Below, piece after piece: positions 1-7,400 of a stretch of DNA of 9,620 nucleotides; position 1 is the stretch's first letter; each line of letters begins with the position of its first letter. The notes under the pieces were generated by a model. The model was not told the origin of the DNA and made no database searches. It worked only from the letters and a program-made list of their open reading frames with translations. The stretch is taken from assembly GCA_946480565.1 (NCBI GenBank), contig CAMLKR010000079.1, positions 1 to 9,620 of the forward strand. The letters are read 5' to 3'. The DNA comes from an uncultured Arenimonas sp. (lineage in GTDB: Bacteria > Pseudomonadota > Gammaproteobacteria > Xanthomonadales > Xanthomonadaceae). The position numbers were made by a program, and so were the translations under genes.

Positions 1-458
1 TCGATCAGCCGGAAGATGAGTGCGTTCGGGCGGCGACGGATGTCTGTAACGGGTCGGAAGCTGATCGAGAGACCATCATGAAGCGTAGCTGCGATGGCTG
101 CAGTGCTGGACCCGGCGTTGGTCAGCGGCCGTGCTGTCGTCTGGTTGCCGGGAATTTCGCAAATCGACCTTGCCATCCATTCGCCAACCCTGACCTCCAG
201 CGCTCGCGCCAAGCCCACAAGGTTTACCGCTCGTATGTATATACCTTTACCGAGATTGGTGGGCAGGTAACCACATCGAGCACGGTCCTATGCGACTGGA
301 TGATTGGCACACCCCGGTCGGAGTGCTGGGCTAGTCCTGCGTCGCGCAGGTCGGTTTGTAATCGCGCATATACCAGTCTTCCGACAGACGGTGTCCCCGT
401 TCGCCTAGGCTCTCCGTCGAATTTTTTGCAGGGGGCGCCGAAAGAAGAGGAGGGTGTT
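1..458. other. Gene-poor stretch upstream of the small secreted-protein gene
   Basis: I find no gene I can support here. Frame 1 of the plus strand is open from the left edge to a TGA at 79-81 (26 codons, ending with residues RKLIERPS) and could be the tail of a gene that starts outside the window. The same frame stays open after that stop to a TAA near 270, with a protein-like composition but no family I recognise. A perfect 9-base inverted repeat, TCGATCAGC at 1-9 and GCTGATCGA at 60-68, is present. The open plus frame that runs into the gene at 459 from ATG 78 has an unnatural Arg/Cys/Ser-rich sequence and no ribosome binding site, so I treat it as non-coding before 459. The promoter of the downstream gene should lie here, but no convincing -35/-10 pair stands out. 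Confidence 0.5.
448..453 (+). promoter_or_regulatory. Strong Shine-Dalgarno sequence deciding the start at 459
   Basis: AGGAGG lies inside the purine run GAAGAGGAGGG (444-454) and sits 5 bases before the ATG at 459. This is the best ribosome binding site in the window. With the signal peptide that begins at this ATG, it rules out the much earlier in-frame ATG at 78. Confidence 0.85.
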
Positions 459-794
459 ATGAAATCCCTATTGATTGCCACAGTACTCCTGATGGGTGGG
501 TTCTACTGCGGTACCGCAGTGGCGGTAGATGGCAGGAACGCAGTGGGCGTGTGCATAGACGCCGGGCCAAAATGCGCGTGGTCTGTTAACGATAAGGGTG
601 AAGTTGATGTCTGCACTGCGAACGGATGCTGGTACTGTCCATCCGCAACCAGTGAATGCGTGCCGGCGAGAACGACCCGGCCCAAGCCATCGAATCCAGT
701 GCGCGGCACGATTGTGAGTACGAAGATCGGATGGTATGAGGTCGGCAAAAATCCAGGGATCGATAAACTACTTCCCCCGGCCAAAAAGCCCTAG
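459..794 (+). CDS. Small secreted cysteine-rich protein, unknown function
   Basis: This 111-residue protein has a classical export signal: Lys at position 2, a hydrophobic core (LLIATVLLMGG), then a small-residue cleavage region around GTAVAVDG, so signal peptidase I probably cuts near residues 23-25. The mature part is about 85-90 residues and carries six cysteines: two in VCIDAGPKC, three in a tight CTANGCWYC cluster and one in SECVP. That number would suit three disulfides in the periplasm or outside the cell. The C-terminal third is rich in Pro, Lys and Arg and has no cysteine. The start is chosen by the AGGAGG site. No family is recognised. It stands alone between decayed sequence, followed by a strong hairpin. 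A lipoprotein is unlikely because the Cys in the signal region is not preceded by a proper lipobox. I am confident it is a gene but not of its role. Confidence 0.75.
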   Translation: MKSLLIATVLLMGGFYCGTAVAVDGRNAVGVCIDAGPKCAWSVNDKGEVDVCTANGCWYCPSATSECVPARTTRPKPSNPVRGTIVSTKIGWYEVGKNPGIDKLLPPAKKP

Positions 795-804
795 CGCCTG
801 AACT

Positions 805-832
805 AAGCCGCGCCGCGAAGCGGCGTCGGCTT
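805..832 (+). terminator. Strong hairpin just after the small secreted-protein gene
   Basis: AAGCCGCGCCGC (805-816) pairs with GCGGCG-T-CGGCTT (820-832), giving a 12-bp stem with a single bulged T and a GAA loop. It begins 10 bases after the stop at 792-794, where a terminator is expected. The T-run that a textbook intrinsic terminator needs is missing (CTATCACTC follows), so it may instead protect the 3' end of the transcript. Its right arm touches the first codon of the DUF5808-like remnant. Confidence 0.45.
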
Positions 833-995
833 CTATCACTCTCCCCATGACACCCGTCTCTAGGTGCCGAAGAGAGTCCCACTGCTGGGCTGGACGATCA
901 ATTCCGCGCATCCCTGGGGCATCGCTACGCTGCTCACCATCTTGTTGGTGATCGCCGTGGCGGCCGGTTTCGACCTTGGGATGTTCCGTATCTGA
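831..995 (+). pseudogene. DUF5808-like C-terminal remnant with in-frame stop
   Basis: Reading from 831 in one frame gives FYHSPHDTRL, then a TAG stop at 861-863, then VPKRVPLLGWTINSAHPWGI, a hydrophobic segment (about 925-970) and a final stop at 993-995. The order F-Y-x-x-P-x-D-x-R-L-x-V-P-K-R-x-x-x-x-G-W-T-x-N-x-A-x-P followed by one membrane helix is what I remember of the DUF5808 domain, where an aromatic or aliphatic residue stands in place of the stop. Upstream the frame is closed by TAA at 804-806 and there is no start. A GTG at 864 could in principle start the downstream half, but no ribosome binding site precedes it. I read this as an inactivated C-terminal fragment of a small membrane protein. 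The family name comes from memory of the motif and was not searched. Confidence 0.55.
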
Positions 996-1055
996 AGACG
1001 CCGTACATGACGGGTGCGTCTACGCCCCGCCTGACATCTAACTGGATATGCGGGA

Positions 1056-1145
1056 CTACACCTCGCCATCGCCCATGCGTTGCTCGATGACGCGAACAGT
1101 CATCTCAAGCTTCGCTGCTATGGCTTTCTAGGTAAATGCGGTGAG
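1056..1145 (-). pseudogene. Possible LuxR-type helix-turn-helix fragment with in-frame stop
   Basis: Read on the minus strand from 1145, the frame gives LTAFT, a TAG stop (1130-1128), then KAIAAKLEMTVRVIEQRM and a TAG stop at 1058-1056. The piece FT-x-KAIAAKLEMTVRVIE follows the pattern of the recognition helix region of LuxR/FixJ output domains (usually G-L-S/T-N-K-E-I-A-x-x-L-x-I-S-x-R-T-V-E-x-H), with the stop standing where Asn is usual. The rest of the domain is absent, and the frame closes at 1166-1164 upstream. The fragment is short, so chance resemblance is possible. It would fit a decayed response regulator. Confidence 0.3.
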
Positions 1146-1308
1146 ATGCTGAGCGCGGGCCCATCAGACTGACCCCGGACTGATAGCGACCAGGGATCGA
1201 AGTCTGCGATCTAGGGGACACTCGCGTGGACGCGGGGGTGTGTTGCGGACGGAGTAATCTGACATGCAGGAATGGACAGAGGGCGATAGCCGCCCGGCCC
1301 AACTCATC

Positions 1309-1356
1309 TGTCCGCTGCCGGCCAGAAGCGGACTACCAGTATTGTCCGGCCAGAAG
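1309..1356. repeat. Hairpin repeat GTCCGCT-N10-AGCGGAC with partial tandem copy
   Basis: GTCCGCT (1310-1316) and AGCGGAC (1327-1333) form a perfect 7-bp inverted repeat around a 10-base loop. The 11-mer CCGGCCAGAAG occurs at 1318-1328 and again at 1346-1356, so part of the unit is repeated 28 bases further on. A diverged version with the same arm spacing is present at 9547-9572. It looks like a dispersed non-coding repeat unit rather than a terminator, as no T-run follows. Confidence 0.45.
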
Positions 1357-1984
1357 ATGCAGGCGCTGAGGCCGTCGCGCCCCAGAACGATGGCCAAGAC
1401 CGTGCACTTCCGGTCGGCCCGCCTGGCCCGCGGGGCGGTCCCGGACCAGGGACACCGTCAGGCCTCTTGGCACGGCCTCTGATAGCGTGGGTTATCTGCA
1501 GGCACAGGAAAACCCGTGGAGATCCGTCTGCCTCACGATTGCCTGCGCGCTGGCGTCATGCGGACGCTCGGCGTCGGGATGCTCGGACACTGTTGGAACT
1601 TGACGCTCGCAGGCGCGATCGACGGCGAGCAGGTGCTGCGACTTGTCTGCGGACTCGGTGGCGATGACGACCTTGATCTCCCCCAAGGTCTGGATATACA
1701 GCGAATCAGGTTCTGCCACGGGCGCGGATGCTCGGTTGTTCAGGAGCCTGTGCGGGCGTTCAGGGCCGCGCACTGCAGATCTCAGTGTAACCAAGTCCGT
1801 TCAGCCAGGTGACGAAGTAGGCGCTGTCCCGGACGCCGAAGGAGTGCGGGCCCGCGTGGACGTTGTGCACTTGCGTTCTGCCGCAGCGCCACCGTGCCGG
1901 AGTTTTTCGGCTACCGGCAAGAGAACCATCGCGTCGTGGAACGACTGGGTTAGCGTTTTCCCCGAGGGAACTCTTGCCCTGCGC

Positions 1985-2878
1985 TCACACCAGCATCGAC
2001 TGTTGAGCGGAGATCCCGGCCGTCGCGCCCTGCCATGATGCCGTGGTGACCGAGGGCATTCCGGGGTTGGCCAGGTCGCCGGCCGCGTAGATGCCGGGCA
2101 TGCTGGTTTCGCGGCGCTCGTCGACTCTAAGGGCGATGCCCGTAGGCGTAGCGACCGTGTCGAGGCCCAGTGACTCGTGCAGGCTTGAGGACGGCTTGGT
2201 GCGCGGATGCGCGAACAGAATGTCGACCGCAACATCGGGCGCGACATCGAGCTTGACGCTGGCTTTATGCCCACCGTGACGAGCGACCCCGACGATCCGG
2301 CCATCCGCGATAGCTACGTGGCGGCGCGCGAGATCGGTCCGGACATCGGGTGCAATGTCGTGACCATCGGCGAAGACCGTCAACCTGTCGGTCCAATCGT
2401 GGAACAGTCTGACCTGATTCATCGACTGCGGGCCGGACCAGATGAGACCCCAGTGTTGTCCCGCGACTTCGAAGCCATCGCAATAGGGGCAAGGCACGAT
2501 GGCCGTGCCCCAGCCTTCGGCGAAACCCGGGACATCAGGGATCTGGTCGACAACGCCATAGCTCAGGATCAGGCGGCGTGCGCCAATGCTTTCGCCATCC
2601 GCAGCAAGAACAGAAAATTCGTCGATGGCGCCAGAAATGCTGTCGGCGCGGGCATTGACGAGTCTGATTGTGGGATAGCGTGCCAGTTGCTTCCGCGCCT
2701 CGGCCAGGATGTCCAGCGGCGGCTTGTGATCGTGGCCGAGCACGCCATGGGAGTGGCCGGCGAAGCGATTGCGGGGCAGCCCGGTATCGAGAACGGTGAC
2801 TTTCCGGCGGGCGCGGCCGAGCTGAAGGGCGGCGGCGAGACCGGCAAAGCTGCCGCCAATGATGATGACGTCGTTCAT
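1985..2878 (-). CDS. Thioredoxin-reductase-like FAD oxidoreductase with CPYC motif
   Basis: This 297-residue flavoprotein belongs to the thioredoxin-reductase-like pyridine nucleotide-disulfide oxidoreductase group. The FAD-binding motif GGSFAGLAAA covers residues 8-17 in an N-terminal Rossmann fold (VIIIGG). The redox pair CPYC is at 130-133, followed by DGFE as in the family, and the second FAD motif IYAAGDLAN is at 263-271. The C-terminus runs SVTTASWQGATAGISAQQ. The second Rossmann region reads GLIWSGPQSMNQ (144-155) and lacks the usual GxGxxA, and no HRRxxxR NADPH signature is seen, so the hydride donor is uncertain. The ATG at 2878 is chosen because the Rossmann strand starts there; GGAG stands 9 bases upstream. 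The 58-base gap to the second TetR gene suits read-through or an own promoter. It is probably cytoplasmic. A dithiol oxidase role of the gliotoxin/holomycin oxidase kind is a possible alternative. Confidence 0.88.
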   Translation of the reverse strand: MNDVIIIGGSFAGLAAALQLGRARRKVTVLDTGLPRNRFAGHSHGVLGHDHKPPLDILAEARKQLARYPTIRLVNARADSISGAIDEFSVLAADGESIGARRLILSYGVVDQIPDVPGFAEGWGTAIVPCPYCDGFEVAGQHWGLIWSGPQSMNQVRLFHDWTDRLTVFADGHDIAPDVRTDLARRHVAIADGRIVGVARHGGHKASVKLDVAPDVAVDILFAHPRTKPSSSLHESLGLDTVATPTGIALRVDERRETSMPGIYAAGDLANPGMPSVTTASWQGATAGISAQQSMLV

Positions 2879-2936
2879 GGTAGTGGGCTCCGCGTTCCAA
2901 GTAGATGGATGGTAGGTCCGGCCCGGCAAAATGCCG

Positions 2937-3575
2937 TCAACGCTGTGCACGCGAAATGCCGGAGATAGGAACTTCAACGAGATGACCTTGTTCACGAGGG
3001 CTTTGGCCCTCAAACGCCCGACTGAAGAGGCTCAGCGTTGCGTCGGTACTCGTCGCCGCCAGCGGCGCGACCTGCAGCGCGTTGGCCTGCTGCAGCAACT
3101 GCAGATACAGACTTGCGTGCTCCTCTGCCCTGTCGACGCCCTCGCGGGCCAAGGCCGAGCAGATGTACGCCCGGTAAGGCGCCAGATAGGCGTTCCAGAG
3201 TTCAGTGTAGAAGGCCACCCCCGTCGTGGAACGGCGGAGCGTCGCGCAGAAGCGTCGACACGCACCTGGTTGAGCCAGCTTCTGGATCTGGAGCGCGACA
3301 TAGGCCAACGCCTCCTTGAGGTCGGACCCCGGGTTGGCAGGCACAACGACCCTGGGAAAGCCCGACGCATGCAGGTCCATGACCGCCGCGAACAGGCACG
3401 CCTTGTCGCGATAGTGCGCGTAGACAGTCGCCTTCGTATACCCCGCGACCTCCGCGATCCGATGCATGCTCGCATCGTCGTAGCCGGACGCCTCGAACGC
3501 CTGGGCAGCCGCTTCGAGGATGCATGCCCGGGTATGTGCGCGCACGCGTTCCCAGCGCTTCGCGGATGCATTCAT
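2937..3575 (-). CDS. TetR/AcrR-family transcriptional regulator (second, internal to operon)
   Basis: This 212-residue regulator has a typical TetR N-terminal DNA-binding domain: helix 1 around residues 13-30 (HTRACILEAAAQAFEASGY), then the helix-turn-helix at about 35-55 (ASMHRIAEVAGYTKATVYAHY) and the usual KACLFAAV continuation. The rest (about 75-212) is the helical ligand-binding and dimerisation part, which is not diagnostic. The ATG at 3575 gives the standard TetR length, but its ribosome binding site is weak (GCCGAG). It starts 26 bases after the SDR stop and is followed after 58 bases by the flavoprotein gene. It therefore probably controls these two neighbours, itself, or part of the operon. 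A perfect inverted repeat CGGCA-AAA-TGCCG (2924-2936) sits directly after its stop, upstream of the flavoprotein gene, and could be a binding site. The signal it senses is unknown. Confidence 0.9.
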   Translation of the reverse strand: MNASAKRWERVRAHTRACILEAAAQAFEASGYDDASMHRIAEVAGYTKATVYAHYRDKACLFAAVMDLHASGFPRVVVPANPGSDLKEALAYVALQIQKLAQPGACRRFCATLRRSTTGVAFYTELWNAYLAPYRAYICSALAREGVDRAEEHASLYLQLLQQANALQVAPLAATSTDATLSLFSRAFEGQSPREQGHLVEVPISGISRAQR

Positions 3576-3601
3576 CTCGGCAGCGTCCGATGCGCCTTGG
3601 C

Positions 3602-4405
3602 TCAGGCGAGCCCGAAGGTCTTGCGCAGGCTGGCATCCACCGCCCCGGCAGGCATGAAGCGCCGCAGTTTCGCCAGGAGCGATGCCTGTCCGGCGGGCGT
3701 GCGACGCATCCTCCACTTTCCGAGGGCGGCCTCGACGAGGGTATCGGCCACCGCCGCCGCATCCGGGGCCTCGCTCGATGCGCGCGCGATCGCCCCGAGC
3801 GCGAGCTCCCGTTCCCGATCGTAGTCTGAGATCGGAGTGCCGACCCGCTGCGTGTTCGCCTCGAAACTGGTGTTGGTAAAGGAGGGCTGCACCAGCGTGA
3901 CCCGCACCCCGAACTGGCGCAGCTCGTGATCCAGGCTCTCGGACAGCCCTTCGACGGCGTGCTTGCTGGCGGCATAGACGCCCATGTACGGGGCCGGCAG
4001 GAATCCCAGCACCGAACTCAGGTTGATGATCCGACCGGTGCGGCGCGCGCGCATGTGGGGCAGCACGGCGCGGATGGTCCTCAAGACGCCGAGCACATTG
4101 GTATCGAACAGCGACTCGACTTCCGGTATTCCGGTCTCCTCCACCGAGCCGACCAGGTTCTGGCCGGCATTGTTCACCAGTACGTCGATGCGTCCCTCCC
4201 TGGCAATGAGGGTCGCGACCGCGTGATCGATGCTTGCCTGCTCGCGGACATCCAGCCGCACAAGCGTCACGCCCTTGACGGGCTCCGCACGTTCGAGCTC
4301 GCGGACGCTGCCGTACACCACGCACACGGCGTCAGCGAGCGCCCGTGCACTGGCGCGTCCGATGCCGGAGGAGACACCGGTGACCAGAACGACTTTCTTT
4401 TCCAT
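3602..4405 (-). CDS. Short-chain dehydrogenase/reductase (SDR), classical type
   Basis: This is a 267-residue NAD(P)(H)-dependent oxidoreductase of the classical SDR family, with every signature in place. The cofactor-binding TGVSSGIG is at residues 9-16, LDV at 51-53, and NNAG at 78-81. Asn103 lies in DTNVLG, Ser131 is the likely catalytic Ser in INLSSVLGF, and the catalytic pair Tyr144/Lys148 is in YAASK. The substrate loop after VQPSFTNTSF is not diagnostic, so the substrate is unknown. I place the start at 4405 (MEKKVVLVTG) rather than 4435, because AAGAAGG stands 5 bases before it and SDR proteins normally begin a few residues before this strand. The longer form would add ten residues. 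The gene follows the RND pump gene by 45 bases and precedes the second TetR gene by 26, so it is probably co-transcribed and may reduce a toxic carbonyl compound linked to the pump's substrates. Confidence 0.9.
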   Translation of the reverse strand: MEKKVVLVTGVSSGIGRASARALADAVCVVYGSVRELERAEPVKGVTLVRLDVREQASIDHAVATLIAREGRIDVLVNNAGQNLVGSVEETGIPEVESLFDTNVLGVLRTIRAVLPHMRARRTGRIINLSSVLGFLPAPYMGVYAASKHAVEGLSESLDHELRQFGVRVTLVQPSFTNTSFEANTQRVGTPISDYDRERELALGAIARASSEAPDAAAVADTLVEAALGKWRMRRTPAGQASLLAKLRRFMPAGAVDASLRKTFGLA

Positions 4406-4410
4406 GGCTG

Positions 4411-4417
4411 CCTTCTT
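4411..4417 (-). promoter_or_regulatory. Ribosome binding site deciding the SDR start
   Basis: On the minus strand AAGAAGG precedes the ATG at 4405 by 5 bases. The alternative ATG at 4435 has only AGG close to it. This favours the shorter 267-residue SDR. Confidence 0.6.
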
Positions 4418-4450
4418 GAGGGAATCCGGGTTCATATGCCTGACGGCTCT

Positions 4451-7400
4451 TCAATGTGCTGGTGCGAGCGCAGGCCCGCTTTGTTCATCAGGCGAGGACG
4501 GTCTGATCTTGAACCAGATCGCGTACATGGCCGGCAGGAACACCAGGGTCAGGACGGTTCCTGCCAGAGTGCCGCCGATCAACGTGTACGCCAGCGTTCC
4601 CCAGAACACGGAATGCGTCAGTGGGATGAAGGCCAGAATCGCGGCCAATGCGGTCAGGACGACCGGGCGCGCCCGCTGCACCGTGGCCTCGACGACGGCA
4701 TCGAAGGCACCCAGGCCTTCTTGCTCGTTATGGTGGATCTGGCCGATCAGAATCAGGGTGTTGCGCATCAGGATGCCGGACAGCGCGATCAGTCCGACCA
4801 GCGCGTTGATGCCGAAGGGCTGCTGGAACAGCAGCAACGTCGGCACGACGCCGATCAGGCCCAACGGGCTGGTGGCGAACACCATGATCATCGCGGCGAT
4901 GGAGCGGACCTGCAGGATGATGATGAGTAGCGTCAGGGCGATCATGATGGGGAACAGGGGGAGCATCGCCGTCGTGGCTTTGCCGGATTCCTCGATCGCA
5001 CCCGCCTGTTCGATGCGGTAGCCGGCAGGGAGTCGTTCGATCAGCGGTTGCAGGTCCTTCAGGACCGCCGTGGAGACGTCCGGCGGTTGCAGGCCTTCGG
5101 CAATGTCGCCCCGGACGGTGATGGTGGGCGTGCGGTCGCGCCGGCGCAGGATGGGGTCTTCCATGCGGATCTCCACGCTGCCCACCTGGGAAAGCGGGAT
5201 GCGCTGACCGGCACTTCCGGCCAAGGTGAAGTCTGCGATCTTCTGTGGATCCAGGCGCGTATCGCCGGCTGCCCGGCCCACCACCTGCACGGACCGGATG
5301 TCTTCGCGCACGTCCGTGAGCGGCGCACCGCTGAGCAGGAACTGCAATTGCAGCGCCACCGAGTTCGAAGTCAGGCCCACGGCATTGAGGCGATCCTGGT
5401 CCAGGGCGAAGTGCAGCGTGGGCACGCGAGGGCCCCAGTCGGTATTGACCGTACGCATCATCGGGTTGCCCCGCATGATCGCGCCCACCTCCTCGGCGAT
5501 CTCCCGCAATTTGCCCGTGTCCGGGCCCATGACCCGGTAAGCGACGGGGAACGGGGACGGCGGACCAAACACGATCTGGGTAACCCGCACCTGCGCTTCG
5601 GGCGCCAGCCCATCGGCGATCGCCTCGCGCAAGCGGAATTTCAGGGCCTCACGCTCCTTGTCGTCGCCGGCCAGCACCACGATCTTGGCGAACGACGGGT
5701 CAGGCAGTTCCGGCGACATCGCCAGGAAGAAGCGCGGAGCGCCCTGGCCGACGTAGGCCGTCACAATCCTTGCCTCTTCCTGCTTGGCGAGCCAGGCCTC
5801 GACTTTGGCCGTCGCGGCACTGGTCTGCTGGATGGAGGTGCCATAGGGCATCTGCACTTCGACCAATACCTCCGGTCGGTCCGAGGTGGGAAAGAACTGC
5901 TTCTTCACCGCGCCCATGCCGACGACGGCCAGCGCGAACAGTCCCACCACCGTGCCGGCAACCAGCCACTTGCGCGCGATCACGCGCGCCAGCAGCTCCC
6001 GGAAGCGGTTGTAGTTGCGGGTGTTGTAGATGGCCTGGTGTCCGCCTTCCACCTGCTTGATGTCCGGCAGCAGCTTCACGCCCAGGTACGGGGTGAACAC
6101 CACGGCCACCACCCAGGACACGATGAGCGCGATACCGACGACCCAGAACATGTTGCCGGTGTACTCGCCCGCGGTGGATCGCGCGAAGCCGTTGGGCATG
6201 AAGCCGATGGCGGTGACCAGGGTGCCTGACAGCATCGGCGCAGCGGTGTGGCTCCAGGCGTAGGCCGAAGCGGCCACACGGCTGTACCCCTCCTCCATCT
6301 TCACCACCATCATTTCGATGGCGATGATGGCATCGTCCACCAGCAACCCCAACGCCAGGATGAGCGAGCCCAGCGTGATGCGATCGAAGTTCTTGCCCGT
6401 GGCGGCCATGATGACGAAGACCGCGGCCAGCGTCAGGGGCACCGCTGCGGCGACGACGATGCCGACGCGCCAGCCCATGCTGATGAAGCAGACCAGCATC
6501 ACCACCAGCAGCGCGACGAAGAACTTGACCATGAACTCGTCCACCGCCGAGCTGATGTTCACGGCCTGGTCGGTGACCTTGGTGAGGGAGATGCCCAAAG
6601 GCAGGTGGGCGTTGATCTTGCCGACTTCGGATTCCAGCGCCTTGCCCAGATCCAGGCCGTTCCAGTCGTCGCGCATGATGACGCCCAGCAGGAGCGCAGG
6701 CTCACCGTTGTTGCGGACAAGGAAGGTAGCGGGGTCTTCATAGCCACGCTCGACGGTGGCCACATCGGAGAGCTTCAGCGTACGTCCGCGCGCCACGATC
6801 GGTGTCTGGCGGATCTTCTCCAAGCTGTCGAAGGCGCCCTCGACCCGTACGAATACCGTCGGCCCACGCGTTTCGATCGAGCCGGCGGGTGTCAGCACGT
6901 TCTGGCTGTTGAGTGCAGCGAAAATCTCCTGGGGGCTGACGCCTACGGTGGCCAGCCGATCGTGCGAGAACGATACGAAGATGCGCTCAGGCTGTTCGCC
7001 GATGATGTTGACCTTCTTGACCCCAGGCACATGCAGCAGCTGCTGGCGTAGCGCCTCGGCATCGCGCACCAGCAGCCGTTGCGGCTCGCCTTTTGCCTTC
7101 AGGGCGTAAAGGGCGAAGGTCACGTCCGCATACTCGTCGTTGAGAATCGGCCCGATGACGCCTGCGGGCAGCCTCCCGGCCTCGTCTCCCAGCTTCTTGC
7201 GGGCCTGGTAGAACTCCTCTTGAACCTGGGACGGCGGGGTCGTATCGCGCAAGGACACCATCGTGAACGCCAGGCCCGGGCGCGTGTAGGTCTCGGAGCG
7301 GTCGTACCACCGCAGTTCCTGCAGCCGCTTTTCCAACGGCTCGGCCACCAGATCCTGCATTTCCTGCGCCGTTGCTCCCGGCCACGCAGTGACGACGGTC

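Larger units (their letters stand above)
996..1984. other. Nearly 1 kb without an intact gene; decayed coding pieces
   Basis: Both strands carry many stops and no open frame here looks like a complete protein. Coding-like pieces that I cannot assign are (a) minus strand 1873-1760, 37 codons including GPHSFGVRDSAYFVTWL and ending in a TGA; (b) plus strand about 1900-1953, reading PEFFGYRQENHRVVERLG and ending in TAG. They do not overlap, but their strands disagree, so at most one is likely to be real. A possible LuxR-type fragment and a hairpin repeat are listed separately. A short inverted repeat, TTCCC-CGA-GGGAA (1958-1970), lies 15 bases past the end of the flavoprotein gene (read on the minus strand), but it has no T-run and is only a weak terminator candidate. 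Confidence 0.5.

Noticed and set aside
78..458. Longer form of the small secreted protein starting at 78
   Set aside because: No ribosome binding site and unnatural composition. It would also bury the signal peptide that starts at 459 behind 127 residues.
1309..1356. CRISPR-like repeats
   Set aside because: Only one exact inverted unit and one 11-base direct repeat are present, with no regular repeat-spacer array and no cas genes.
1264..1482. Small plus-strand open frame of 72 codons
   Set aside because: It crosses the hairpin repeat at 1309-1356, has low-complexity Arg/Pro/Ala content, no good ribosome binding site and no recognisable motif.
2879..3013. 45-residue N-terminal extension of the flavoprotein
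   Set aside because: The Rossmann motif begins right after the ATG at 2878. The extension overlaps the end of the TetR gene and has no family resemblance.
3576..4325. Upstream extension of the second TetR frame to give a 462-residue fusion
   Set aside because: The extra part is an Arg/Gly/Ala-rich shadow of the SDR gene in another frame. The TetR domain starts normally at the ATG at 3575.
2207..4930. Several long plus-strand open frames (2207-2968, 2931-3824, 3926-4930)
   Set aside because: All are antisense to the flavoprotein, TetR, SDR and pump genes, which carry intact family motifs; the plus frames show none.
5048..6229. Long open frame on the plus strand across the pump gene
   Set aside because: It lies antisense to a perfectly typical RND permease. 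Its His/Arg/Asp/Gln-rich composition is what the complement of GC-rich codons gives, and no domain is seen.
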